Positions 22,502 to 32,090 of a stretch of DNA of 38,106 nucleotides are shown here, one piece after another. A program made the position numbers and the translations under genes. The notes below the pieces were generated by a model. It was not told the origin of the DNA. It saw nothing but the letters and a program-made list of their open reading frames with translations, and did not search any database. How positions within the stretch are numbered: position 1 is the stretch's first letter; every line of letters begins with the position of its first letter. Origin of the DNA: Priapulus caudatus (Eukaryota > Priapulida > Priapulimorpha > Priapulimorphida > Priapulidae). The stretch lies in contig NW_014577139.1 of assembly GCF_000485595.1 (NCBI RefSeq), forward strand, positions 1-38,106, read 5' to 3'.

Positions 22502-22912
22502 GTGAAGTGGGTGTTTATTCTTTTGTGTGTGCTGAGGAGTTATGTAATATGTTTATTGAGATACACTGTGATATTAGTGGTGCATATGTGAAGTGGGTGT
22601 TTATTCTTTTGTGTGTGCTCAGGAGTTATGTAATATGTTTATTGAGATTCACAGTAATATTAGTGGTGCATATGTGAAGCGGGTGTTTATTCTTTTGTGT
22701 GTGTGCTGAGGAGTTATGTAATATGTTTATTGAGATTCACAGTAATATTAGTGGTGCATATGTGAAGCGGGTGTTTATTCTTTTGTGTGTGTGCTGAGGA
22801 GTTATGTAATATGTTTATTGAGATTCACAGTAATATTAGTGGTGCATATGTGAAGCGGGTGTTTATTCTTTTGTGTGTGTGCTGAGGAGTTATGTAATAT
22901 GTTTATTGAGAT
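22502..22912. repeat. 86-88-bp tandem repeat, cluster 1
   Basis: Five direct copies start at about 22502, 22588, 22674, 22762 and 22850. Each has gtgaagcgggtgtttattc, gctgaggagttatgtaat and cagtaatattagtggtgc. Two-base (tg) differences give the 86/88 length variants. Confidence 0.95.
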
Positions 22913-23019
22913 TATTAAAATGCTACAAAGACTCAAGTTGCAATACAAATTATGTATATCTTTATTTCTAAAATGCAGCCATTTACTACAGACACTATAG
23001 GCATTACTGCTGACAATAG

Positions 23020-23200
23020 CTCGCCTAAAGTTGGAAATCATGAAGCACACCTTAACAATTCTTCCACCGAGAGAAATCTTCTGATGGGGCAGGTCTCTTT
23101 TTAATATTTTAAATGTATGTCTTGCTTAGACCAATGACCCTCTCTACATGAATCCTCTTAGATGCGATACGTCTATCCCTAACAACTGTCTCTGCATTAA
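23020..23200. repeat. Single-copy segment duplicated at 25093-25290
   Basis: Contains ctcgcctaaagttggaaatc, ccaatgaccctctctacatg and tgcgatacgtctatccc. The same sequence, with small homopolymer indels, follows the N gap. No gene recognised in it. Confidence 0.9.
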
Positions 23201-23510
23201 TGAAGAAAGTAAAGAATGAAGGCTAGACTTTGCCTGGTACTGCACTTAACGCTTAACTCGAGTTAAATTTTGTCGTGTAGACGAGCTATAAGTGAATCAT
23301 TGACCTAAAATGTACACAAAATGTATAAGGTGGTATGGCATGTATTGTAATATGTAAAGGTTCTTATTTCTTACTGCTTGGGGGGGAAGTGGAATGCAAA
23401 ATGAAATGAATGGGGTTAGCCGCTAGAAACAGTTGCCGCTTGAGGGCAGCACTTCTGCAGAGGTGAAGATTATCCGCGTACCCAGATGCACACCCGGGAT
23501 AGAGTGGGGG

Positions 23511-23755
23511 AAGTGGGTGTTTATTCTTTTGTGTGTGCTGAGGAGTTATGTAATATGTTTATTGAGATACACTGTGATATTAGGGTGGCATATGTGAAGT
23601 GGTGTTTATTCTTTTGTGTGTGTGCTGAGGAGTTATGTAATATGTTTATTGAGATTCACAGTAATATTAGTGGTGCATATGTGAAGCGGGTGTTTATTCT
23701 TTTGTGTGTGCTGAGGAGTTATGTAATATGTTTATTGAGATTCATGTATGTATGT
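23511..23755. repeat. 86-88-bp tandem repeat, cluster 2
   Basis: Three copies of the unit seen in cluster 1, followed by the same linker (gacctgcagaagagccc...) that precedes the first TGCG minisatellite. This shows duplication of a composite block. Confidence 0.93.
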
Positions 23756-23830
23756 AGGTACATGTATGACCTGCAGAAGAGCCCCCTACTGTCGTACACC
23801 ACCTATATTCGCGCTGACAATATAATATAT

Positions 23831-25067
23831 GCGTGCGTGCGTGGGTGTGCACGTCCACGTGTGTGCGTGCGTGCGTGTGCACGTACAAGTGCGTGCGTGC
23901 GTGCGTGCGTGTGGTCATACATGTACGTGCATGCGTGCGTGTGTGCGTGGGTGTGCACGTCCACGTGTGTGCGTGCGTGTGCACGTACATGTGCGTGCGT
24001 GCGTGTGCACGTACTCGTGCGTGCATGCGTGCGTGGGTGCGTGTGTACGTACCCGTGCGTGCATGCGTACGTGTGTGCTTGCGTTGCGTGCGTATGCACG
24101 TACAGTGGTGCATGCGTGCGTATGTACGTGCGGGCGGCGTGTGGACGTACACATGCGTGCATGCGTGCGTCGCGTTTTGCACGTACACGTATGGCTGCGT
24201 GCGTGCGTGCGTGTGTACGTACACATGCGTGCATGCGTGCGTGTGTGCGTTGCGTGTAAACGTGCACGTGTGTGCGTGCGTTGCGTGTTGTCATATACAT
24301 GGTACGTGCATGCGTGCGTGTGTGCGTTGGTGTGCAACGTCCACGTGTGTGCGTGCGTGTGCACGTACATGTGCGTGCGGTGCGTAGTGGCACGACTACG
24401 TGCGTGCAATGCGTGCGTGCGTGCGTATGTACGTCCCGTGCGTGCATGCGTACGTGTGTGCTTGCGTGCGTGCGTATGGCCGTACAGGTGCGTGCGCATG
24501 CGTGCGTAGTACCGCCTGCCGTGCGTGCGTGTGAACGTACACATGCGTGCATGCGTGCGTGCGTTTTGCACGTACACGTATGTCGTGCGTGCGTCTGCGT
24601 GTGTAGGCGTACACAATGCGTTGCATCGCCGTGCGTGTGTTGCGTGGCGCTGTATAACGTGCACGTGTGTGCGGGCGTGGTGCGTGTTGTCATACATGTA
24701 CGTGCATGCGCGTGCGTGTGTGCGTGGCGTGTGCAGTCACAGTGTGTGCATGCGTGCGTGTTCAGCGTGTGACCGCAGTGTATGCGTGCCGTGCGTGTGC
24801 ACGTACTCCGTGCGTGCATGCGTGCGGGGTGCGTGTTGTTAGCGTACCGCTGCGTTGCATTCGTATCGTGTGCTGCTTGCGTGGCGTGCGTATGCACGTA
24901 CAGGTGCGTGCATCGTGCGTATTGTACGTGCGCGTGCTGTGCACGTTCACACATGCGTGCACGCGTGCGTGGCGTTTTGCACGTACACGTATGTGCGTGC
25001 GTGCGTGGTGTGTTACGTACACATGCGTCATGTGTGCGTGTGTGCGTGCGTGTAAAACGGTTTACGT
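23831..25067. repeat. TGCG/GTAC minisatellite, copy 2, ending at a gap
   Basis: The same family as 21841-22497 but longer. From about 24.07 kb it is full of single-base indels (gcgttgcgtg, gcggcgtg), increasing towards the N run. This looks like low-quality read ends rather than evolution. The large overlapping ORFs are artefacts. Confidence 0.93.
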
Positions 25068-25092
25068 NNNNNNNNNNNNNNNNNNNNNNNNN
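25068..25092. other. Assembly gap (25 N)
   Basis: Undetermined bases, so the true length is unknown. It lies inside the phosphatase interval between exon 2 (28.3 kb) and exon 6 (20.95 kb), where exon 3 and the displaced exons 4-5 would be expected. Confidence 1.
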
Positions 25093-25290
25093 CGCGACAA
25101 TGTGCTACCAGCTCGCCTAAAGTTGGAAATCATGAAGCACACCTTAACAATTCTTCCCACCGAGAGAAATCTTCTGATGGGCAGGTCTCTTTTAATATTT
25201 AAATGTCTTGCTTAGACCAATGACCCTCTCTACATGAATCCTCTTAGATGCGATACGTCTATCCCTAACAACTGTCTCTGCATTAAGTTG
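25093..25290. repeat. Second copy of the 23.02-23.20 kb segment
   Basis: Near identical to 23020-23200 with indels at homopolymers (ttcttcccaccg against ttcttccaccg). The two diverge after tctctgcattaa. Confidence 0.9.
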
Positions 25291-26224
25291 GGATTTTTCC
25301 TTTGAGCACTGACGGCGTGTTTACAGGTGACACATTACAGCGTCCAACCTATGAGTCTCTTTTCTTCGCTAAAATATAGGACATAACTTTAAGAAAACGT
25401 TAATGAAAATATATTATTGGGCAAAAAAAATGCGTGGTGGCAAACGCGAGAGGGACGTTAAATGCGTTAGCAAATAAACAATAAGGGAAAAATGTAGAAT
25501 TGAATCTGCCGTGATATAGTAGGCGCGAATGGGTAGCTCTGTTTACAGACCTGATGAGCGTACTAGAGCAACCTGCCTCCGATTATTTACAGCGAATTAC
25601 CAGCTGGAACGTTGCCCACTGGCATTAGTCCCTATTATAATTATAACGACTGCTCTGTAGCGATAAATGCTGTCACATCGATACACACTGAAACAGTTGT
25701 TTTTATAATGGCGAGACTGCAGCTGGACAGGTGTGGTAAGAAAGGAAGAACCTACTGCAAACCTCAAGTCAAAACTGAGCTAGATGAACTAAAATTTATA
25801 ATAAGCTGTTTTTCGATATTACCACTTACTTAAAAGTGTGCTTAGTGTGGAATAGTCAGCCACTCTCTGAAGTGATTCGCTGATAACACATTTACGAAGC
25901 ATGTTGTAAACTTGGAGACTTAAGTATCGCGTATGACGATGACCCGCCGGTATCCGCGGTTGCCATGACTGATTCACGCGCTATCTTCGTCGATGTCCTC
26001 GGTGATCGTGTCTCCACTAACATCCGGGCCGACCATGGCGTTTGATTGCGGCAACTCGTTTGTAAGCTACTCTAAACTTCCCCGCTCGCCACCATGTAAC
26101 CACTAGACAAAGCTAGCTGACTAAACCCAGGCCATCCAGAACGTTATGGAGCGACGAGAGGGCAGAGGCATATTCATTTTTGGGCGGGCTATGTCGGAGG
26201 GAAAATGTGGCCATTGAGATTTTC
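25291..26224. other. No gene recognised with confidence
   Basis: Becomes more CpG-rich after 25.9 kb. A short minus-strand frame starts at an ATG near 26036 in good context (gccATGg) and reads MVGPDVSGDTITEDIDEDSA before a stop. The plus-strand frame 25612-25833 contains MARLQLDRCGKKGRTYC. Neither can be tied to a family or a splice pattern. Confidence 0.35.
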
Positions 26225-26822
26225 TGCTAAAAATTGAATGGGCACCGAGGCAATTTTAAAAGGCATCAAGGCAACTCTCACAATTTGAGAAGGGCACCAA
26301 GGCCATTGTTATGGAAAACTTTGTGTCATCGTATGAATTCTACTAAAATTTCTCTAAATTTACTGCATTTAGCAAGCAAGCTACACACCGTACAGATCAC
26401 TGGCCATTCTTGCGCGAGCGTCGTTTTCCGCGCTTTAAATCGCACGCGGGCCGAGTCCGGGCGTGCAGCATTTAAATATACGCGTTCTACCACGGGCATA
26501 CACAGGTGCACTATTTATCGATCGTCTACTGGCAGCGGTTGGCAGCAATACCACGTTATTGTTTTTGCCGCCGGGTAGACTGGTATCCGGCCTCACGCTC
26601 TGCTAGAGAATGTACACGCTCTGCTAGAGAATGTACACGCTCTGCGACAAACAGTGCGGCCGCGAACCAGTCTAGCCAGAGGCAGAGGCACCGACGGCAA
26701 TTACAGAAAAGGGCAAGGCACGACACTGCCGTCGGTCGGGTTGGATTTTCAGGGGCAGTACGGCGATTGATAGGGGCACCGCCGGCAATTGCCGTCGGTG
26801 CCGTCGGTTAATTCGAGCCCTG
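26225..26822. repeat. Dispersed element ending TTAATTCGAGCCCTG
   Basis: Contains reiterated ggcaccgaggcaatt-type strings at its left, and gaggcaccgacggcaatt and gccgtcggtgccgtcggt at its right. It ends aattcgagccctg. CAGGGCTCGAATT is a terminal sequence I know from MITE-like repeats in invertebrates. A 22-bp tandem repeat (cgctctgctagagaatgtac) occurs inside at 26597-26645. The left terminus is not defined. Confidence 0.5.
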
Positions 26823-26984
26823 GACTAACCCCATTGCGGGGTGTCATGTCAGCAGCCAAAATTAAAGATTTTGAAACTCTGATTTTGAACTGAAAGATGA
26901 TGACAAATGTGAATGCATGATTATAGAAATTTGTAGGTACATACTGGTATTCATGCACTTACTAGCATAATATACCCTAAAATT

Positions 26985-27154
26985 CTAGGGTGCAGTTCCA
27001 TGGTAGCATGAGCTTATACCCCATCACCCCCAACATTAATACAAATACCCCCATGCCATTTACCTCACGCAAGATTACCCTGCCCCCAACCCCCAACACC
27101 CGACAATCAACCCCTCAGGACAATCACCCTCCCCCCCAGACAATCACTCCCACC
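26985..27154. repeat. C-rich low-complexity tract
   Basis: Strings such as cccccaacattaataca and gacaatcaccctccccccc repeat loosely. The same wording continues at 27962-28020 on the other side of the hAT insertion, and a G-rich inverse (ggggtaattgtc) lies at 28.05-28.25 kb. Confidence 0.7.
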
Positions 27155-27961
27155 CAGGGGCGGATTAAGGCTCACTGGTGCCCTAAGCACTGACCAATCT
27201 TGGTGCCCCCCTCCTTTCCACACGGACCCAGTAGTACAGTCCATTTTAGTTGTGGACCTGTCTGACCAGATATACAATGCAGGTTGCAGCAGTACAAAAA
27301 TTTATGTAGGATTTCAAGGAGGGTGGTGATAGACAGGCGGGGGGTATGGGGGTCCTCCCCCAGAAATTTTTTAAATGTAGATCGCCGGAGATGGTATTTG
27401 AGGCACTTTTGAGCGTACATGCATGTACACCTTCATTCTGACTACGAGTCAATCTATTTGGGGTTTTTACACGTTTAAGTTGTGAGAAAGACCTCTCTGT
27501 TGTGCAGTTGGTGACCATTAATGTTAAAAATATTCTTAAGGCAATTTCATCATTTGGACAGGCACTGTCTAGTTTGTCTTCTGTAATTGTGTTGTAAAGT
27601 TCCATGTGAGTGAAAGATGTTTTCTTGGTTGTTTTAAACTTATGAAGAACATATGAATGGAACTGCTGAAGCTCTGTAGACAAAGTGTTGTTCATGTCAT
27701 CTGGATAAGCATCAATGAGTGTCTGACAAGTCTTTGAGTACCTTTCACTTTCTGATAATTGGGAATTAGCACCTTGTTGGGTGGCATTAGGGGCCCCTTG
27801 TATTGTATTGTATTGTTGGGGGCCCCTTGTGGTACACCTGGGAAGTACAAATCTTTCTTCGTTTTTTTTTCTTTTCACCCTTTTCCTAACTTTGTGGTGC
27901 CCCCTTTGGCCCTGGTGCCCTAAGCACGTGCTTAGTCTGCTTAATGGTTAATCCGGCACTG
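27155..27961 (-). mobile_element. Complete 807-bp deletion-derived hAT element with 8-bp target duplication
   Basis: The ends are CAGGGGCGGATTAA and (inverted) CAGTGCCGGATTAA. The 8-bp target duplication CTCCCACC is exact at 27147-27154 and 27962-27969. Eight-base duplications are diagnostic for hAT transposons. The minus-strand frame 27246-27878 keeps only the C-terminal dimerisation region (TTERSFSQLKRVK), so it is non-autonomous. It is inserted in intron 2 of the phosphatase. Confidence 0.95.
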
Positions 27962-28290
27962 CTCCCACCTGACAATTATCCCCTGGACAATTACCTCAAG
28001 AAAAACATGGCGTGAACTGTGCCACCTCATTAGCATGGGAGTATTTGTTCATGGGGTAATGGTACTAGAAGTGAATGGCATGGGTGTATTCGTTCAGGGG
28101 TAATTGTCCGGCAGCATGTGTCCAGGAGGTGAACGTCTTTGGTAATTGCCTGGGGGGGGGGATGAATGGCATGGCCGTATTTTTATCCAGAGGTTGTTAT
28201 CATGGGGTAATTGTCTGAGGCAGGTCATTATCAGTGGGGGGGGGGGCGTGATTGTACAGGGGCATTTGTCCTGATAGTACTTGTACTAAC

Positions 28291-28374
28291 CACCATGGCC
28301 ATCATAAACAGCAAAGAATGCAGCCTCTTTGTCTTCAGACAGAGCAAGGATATGTGTATGGGCATCTTCCATGT
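28291..28374 (-). CDS. PP2C phosphatase exon 2
   Basis: An 84-nt exon encoding MEDAHTHILALSEDKEAA then FFAVYDGHG. The Glu-Asp of MEDAH and the Asp of DGHG are conserved metal ligands of PP2C. Acceptor ggtatcgcag, donor gttagt. Its first two bases join the A left by exon 1 to give Asn before MEDAH. It ends in phase 1 with the first base of a Gly codon (DGHG-G). The following exon, which should start GSKVA-like, was not found. Confidence 0.93.
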
Positions 28375-28590
28375 CTGCGATACCAGTCAAGGGCAAAAAT
28401 CAATGGCAATGAACATCTATGTCGACAGCTGTTATACTGGGCCAATAAAGGCAAACTTGTGTTTATTAACTAAATGTTTTAATACTAATTATAAGCAAAC
28501 TAAACATGGTTATGGATATAAACATGCATAAATTTATATGATTGATTACACAGATTCACAATTTAGACAATACTGATATTAAATCATAAC

Positions 28591-28614
28591 ATCAGGAGTG
28601 AATAATAGAGATTC
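28591..28614. repeat. Solo copy of the shared terminal motif
   Basis: atcaggagtgaataatagag is close to the ends of the 7.1-kb transposon and of the fold-back. No inverted partner was found nearby. It lies in intron 1 of the phosphatase. Confidence 0.6.
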
Positions 28615-28679
28615 GAGATTTAGAGATTAGAGATTTCGATACGAGCGAGTCTCAAACTAAGCGCATTATGCAAGGATAC

Positions 28680-28782
28680 TCATTCTCCATCCCTGCATGC
28701 AAGATGAAGCAACTTTCACGTATACGTTCTCGCATCCCGTTGTCTCCTTCGATGTGACTGGCTCGGAAAGCGTCTGTCCCAT
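28680..28782 (-). CDS. PP2C (PPM-type) Ser/Thr phosphatase, exon 1 with start
   Basis: The enzyme removes phosphate from Ser/Thr in an Mn2+/Mg2+-dependent reaction. This first coding exon (103 nt) starts at the ATG at 28782 and reads MGQTLSEPVTSKET, ending SSCMQGWRM. Gly2 with Ser6 is a typical N-myristoylation start in PPM1A/B/G and related invertebrate enzymes. The Arg of MQGWR binds phosphate in the family. The donor is gtatcc, leaving one base. Exons 1, 2, 4, 5, 6, 7 and 8 together give ~295 residues with every metal and phosphate ligand I can place. One exon of roughly 45-60 residues (after DGHG) is missing. By eye it is closest to nematode ppm-2 and Drosophila alph-like proteins; I give no symbol because orthology cannot be resolved here. 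Confidence 0.92.
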
Positions 28783-29358
28783 CACGAGGCTCCTTAGATC
28801 AACCGTTATCGCGCGGCGTGGCGTGAAGGTCGGAAACGGACCTGCGAATAGATGGCACCTGAATGGTGATCACCATGGTAACTGCTAGTAGGTCAGCGTC
28901 ACGCACGTCTGTGTGGCACCAAGAATTGTCTTTGCGCGGTGCCTGGACTTATCAGATGCGGTCAAGTACGTCATTCATCATGGATTTGCCTAATATTGAA
29001 ATGCAATTCGAGGTGGGTGATTTTATCGAAAACTATCTCTTGAACAGTTGAATGGAGAATTCTGCATGTACTTTGGCAAAAATATAAACACTGCATACAT
29101 ATGCGCAAGTCATACGGTTATAGTTATACTGCAGTTACATGACTTTGACCTTGAACATTAATTAACTCCCTAGCACATAACTAGAGCCTACGGGCACTTC
29201 CGTGGAAGTTTTTAGAGCACATTACTTTTCGTGTTTTTCAAGACAAGTGGACTGTAGAAAGTTCACGACATAAATAGCCCTACACAGAATGTTATTATCT
29301 ACACTTTGCTCCATATCACGGCTCATTTATGGCTTTACATGCCGTGCACTAGTCTATA

Positions 29359-29416
29359 TCAAGGGTCCATAATAGAGATGGACTCTTTATCTGGAACCGC
29401 TATTATGGACTCTTGA
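29359..29416. repeat. 58-bp hairpin, tcaagggtccataatag arms
   Basis: Arms tcaagggtccataatag (29359-29375) and ctattatggactcttga (29400-29416), one mismatch, with a 24-base loop. It has the same start as the ends of the larger elements (TCARRRGTnnATAATAG). Confidence 0.85.
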
Positions 29417-29621
29417 CTGTATATGTGTGTTACTGCTAAGATGTGTTTGTCCTGTGATATGAGATGGGTTACACATAACAAGGCACCTCAAGCTTCTTAG
29501 TGAATTGAGAGCCTACAAATATTGACTGTGAAGATACAGGTTCAGTCTAATATGGCGTGATTCAGTTGATGGTATCTCCTCTTATCTTCAGTCATCATGC
29601 TAATTAAGTTATACATTGTAT

Positions 29622-31363
29622 CAGGAGTAAGATAATATAGGAGGAGTATGACACTCCAAAACACGTGAAATTCAACATTTGCTTGCCTAATTTTACCGAT
29701 GATATATTACGTGCAACTCGATAAAAATTACATCTAAATTAGCGTTGGGCATCCACCGCACACTCAAACTTTACTTTGTTTCCCATAACCTCTTCTTTAT
29801 GGAAGGATATAGCTTGAAGCGTCACACAATGGTTTATAGCGTTTGATCTATGGTGGTGGTTACAGTTGCCTCCACCGCCACGTAAACAGTGGCTAGCCGT
29901 GATGATGGTCTTGTCTCTGTTGACAATGAATGCCACCTGTTGGCGGGCAGGAGTTAGAATAATATAGAGATCCTATATTCATATCCGTATATTATATCAC
30001 TACACAGCTATTATATATTATTCCTATATATATACACAAGATAGATAATTAACACAAGAGTGAGACAACCGTTCCGCGGACTTGTTTAACAGAATTTTTC
30101 TCATCAAAAATTTACACCAATAAAGAAGTAAGTGTAACGTTCCAGCTGTGCACTTATGTATGACACTAATTCACTCACCCTTCGTGGTAACTGATATTCG
30201 TTTACATATAGTTTGCTAGCGATATTCTGTAAATCGTAATCTGCACGAGCTGAATTCGCAAATTTTACCTGTAAAATGCGATTGTTTGCGAACCTGTGTT
30301 AGCCATAATTTAGAAAGCAATCGCGGGCGCCAATAGTAGGCAACGGACGTGTTCAAATCATTTCGTGCCCCCGATAGGGGTTTAATGTACTTGATTACCT
30401 GCGCGCGCGTAATGTGATACTTACTGCAAACTACTACAGAGAATATTGCTATTATTGTATTATTACTTATGTAAGATAGTATGTCAATTTCTTGTGTTGC
30501 GATCACAATAACTGAGCGCGTCTCGCGGCTTCTCACGAGATCAAACTTCGAAATTTAGATTGTCTCTCAAGTTCTCAACCCTATCGGGACACGAATGATT
30601 TGGAAACGTCCGTTGCTAAATATTGGCGCCCCGATAGCTTCTAAATAATGGCTAAACAGGTCACAACAAAAGCGGTAAATCGTGCGAATTCAGCTCGTGC
30701 AAGATTACGATTTATAGCAATACGCTGTCAAATATATGTAAACGAATATCAGTACCACGAAGGTGAGTGATTAGGAGTCATAATAAGCTGAGGAACGTAT
30801 ACACTTGCTTCTTTATTGGTGGCAAATTTTGATGAGAAAAATCGGTTAAAAATGCGGGATCGCTTCTTTATTGGTGGCAAATTTTGATGAGAAAAATCGG
30901 TTAAAAATGCGGGAATCGGTTGTCTCACCCTTGTGTTATTATCTACTCTTGATATACACGTATATATATATACACACTATATATATACACACATATACTA
31001 TATTATCCTATATTATATAATATCCTATATTATCTTACTCCTGCCGCCAACAGGTGGCATTCTTGTCAACAGACAAGACCATTCCTCACAGGCTAGCCAC
31101 TGTTTGAACGTGGAAGCAACGTAAACCACCACCATAGTCAAACGCTATCTATAAACCATGTGTGACGTTCAAAGCTATATCTCCATAAAAAGAAGAGGTA
31201 TGGAAACAAAGTAAAGTTTGAGTGTGCGGTGGATGCCCAACGCTAATTTAGATGTAATTTTTATCGAGTTGCAGGTAATATATCATCGGTAAAATTAGGC
31301 AAGCAAATGTTGAATTTCACGTGTTTTGGAGTGTCATACTCCTCCTATATTATCTTACTCCTG
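29622..31363. mobile_element. 1.74-kb fold-back element with ~760-bp arms
   Basis: The left arm (29622-30380) and right arm (about 30578-31363) are inverted copies around a ~200-bp spacer. The outer ends are CAGGAGTAAGATAATATAGG and its complement. A 7-bp target duplication ATTGTAT flanks the element at 29615-29621 and 31364-31370. Within each arm, two further copies of the terminal motif lie at mirrored positions (29948/31043 and 30037/30951). The right arm has an extra 53-bp tandem duplication (gcttctttattggtggcaaa) at about 30808-30913. There is no coding capacity. The outermost ~95 bp aligns with the TIR of the 7.1-kb transposon (for example gtaatatatcatcggta against gtaaatcgtaggtatta, then tcctcc and actcctg), so it is probably mobilised by the same type of transposase. 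Confidence 0.9.
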
Positions 31364-31571
31364 ATTGTATCATACCTTGTAGCATACGTACCTTATATCA
31401 CACCTTGTATCGTACCTTGAATCATACCTTGTATCATACCTTATATCATACCTTATATCATACCTTATATCATACCTTAATTTGTATCATACCTTAATTT
31501 GTATCATACTTTATATCATACCTTGTATCATACCTTATATCATACATTGTATCATACCTTATTATATCATA
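31364..31571. repeat. ttgtatcatacct satellite, part 1
   Basis: Head-to-tail 12-16-bp variants of tgtatcatacctta. The array starts exactly at the fold-back's right target duplication (attgtat) and resumes at 32041-32090 after a MITE. Confidence 0.9.
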
Positions 31572-32038
31572 AGCTGCGTTCACACGAGGAGTTTAGTTGC
31601 GTTTACACGCTAAAATATACGCGGCTTGCTTAGCCACGGCTTGCTTAGCCGCGAATGCTCCGGCTTGCTTAACGCGGAATCATATTCCGCGCCAACTAAG
31701 CCGCGTATATTCGGCACCACGCTGGCCGCGTATTGATTGTCGTGTGAACGCATTGTTCGTGTTGTTCGCGCATTGTGAACGCATTGTTCGTGTTGTTCGC
31801 GCATTGTGAACGCATTGTTCGTGTGAATTGTGAAACTGTAGCGCTCTAACCTAGACTGCTACCCGTTCGCTGCACGACGTTAGGGTAGCGTGTGGAACTG
31901 TCGACCGGGTACCAGTCTATATTATACCGAGCTAGCTAAGCCTCGAATCTCGCGTATCTCGTGTGAACGCATTTTAACCGGACTTAGCACCAACTAAGTA
32001 CGGTACCAGCTAAGCCGTGTATACGTGTGAACGTAGCT
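31572..32038. mobile_element. MITE with AGCTRCGTTCACACG ends
   Basis: Left end agctgcgttcacacgag; right end the complement of agctacgttcacacg. Internal words such as gcggcttgcttagcc and gccaactaagccgcg can pair. About 2.7 copies of a 31-bp tandem (gtgaacgcattgttcgtgtt core) lie at 31743-31830. Repeats starting with TGCGTTCACACG are common in invertebrate genomes. It interrupts the ttgtatcatacct satellite. Confidence 0.78.
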
Positions 32039-32040
32039 AT

Positions 32041-32090
32041 ACCTAATTGTAGCATACCTTGTATCATACCTTGTACCGTACGTATCATAT
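32041..32090. repeat. ttgtatcatacct satellite, part 2
   Basis: Short continuation of the satellite (gcataccttgtatcatacct) on the other side of the MITE. Confidence 0.8.

Noticed and set aside
22502-23755. CRISPR-like regular repeats
   Set aside because: The 86-88-bp units are directly adjacent with no unique spacers, in an animal genome; this is a minisatellite.
21741-25215. Many long overlapping ORFs on both strands rich in Cys/Val/Arg or Thr/His
   Set aside because: They are translations of TGCG/GTAC minisatellite DNA, open in several frames at once and broken by assembly indels.
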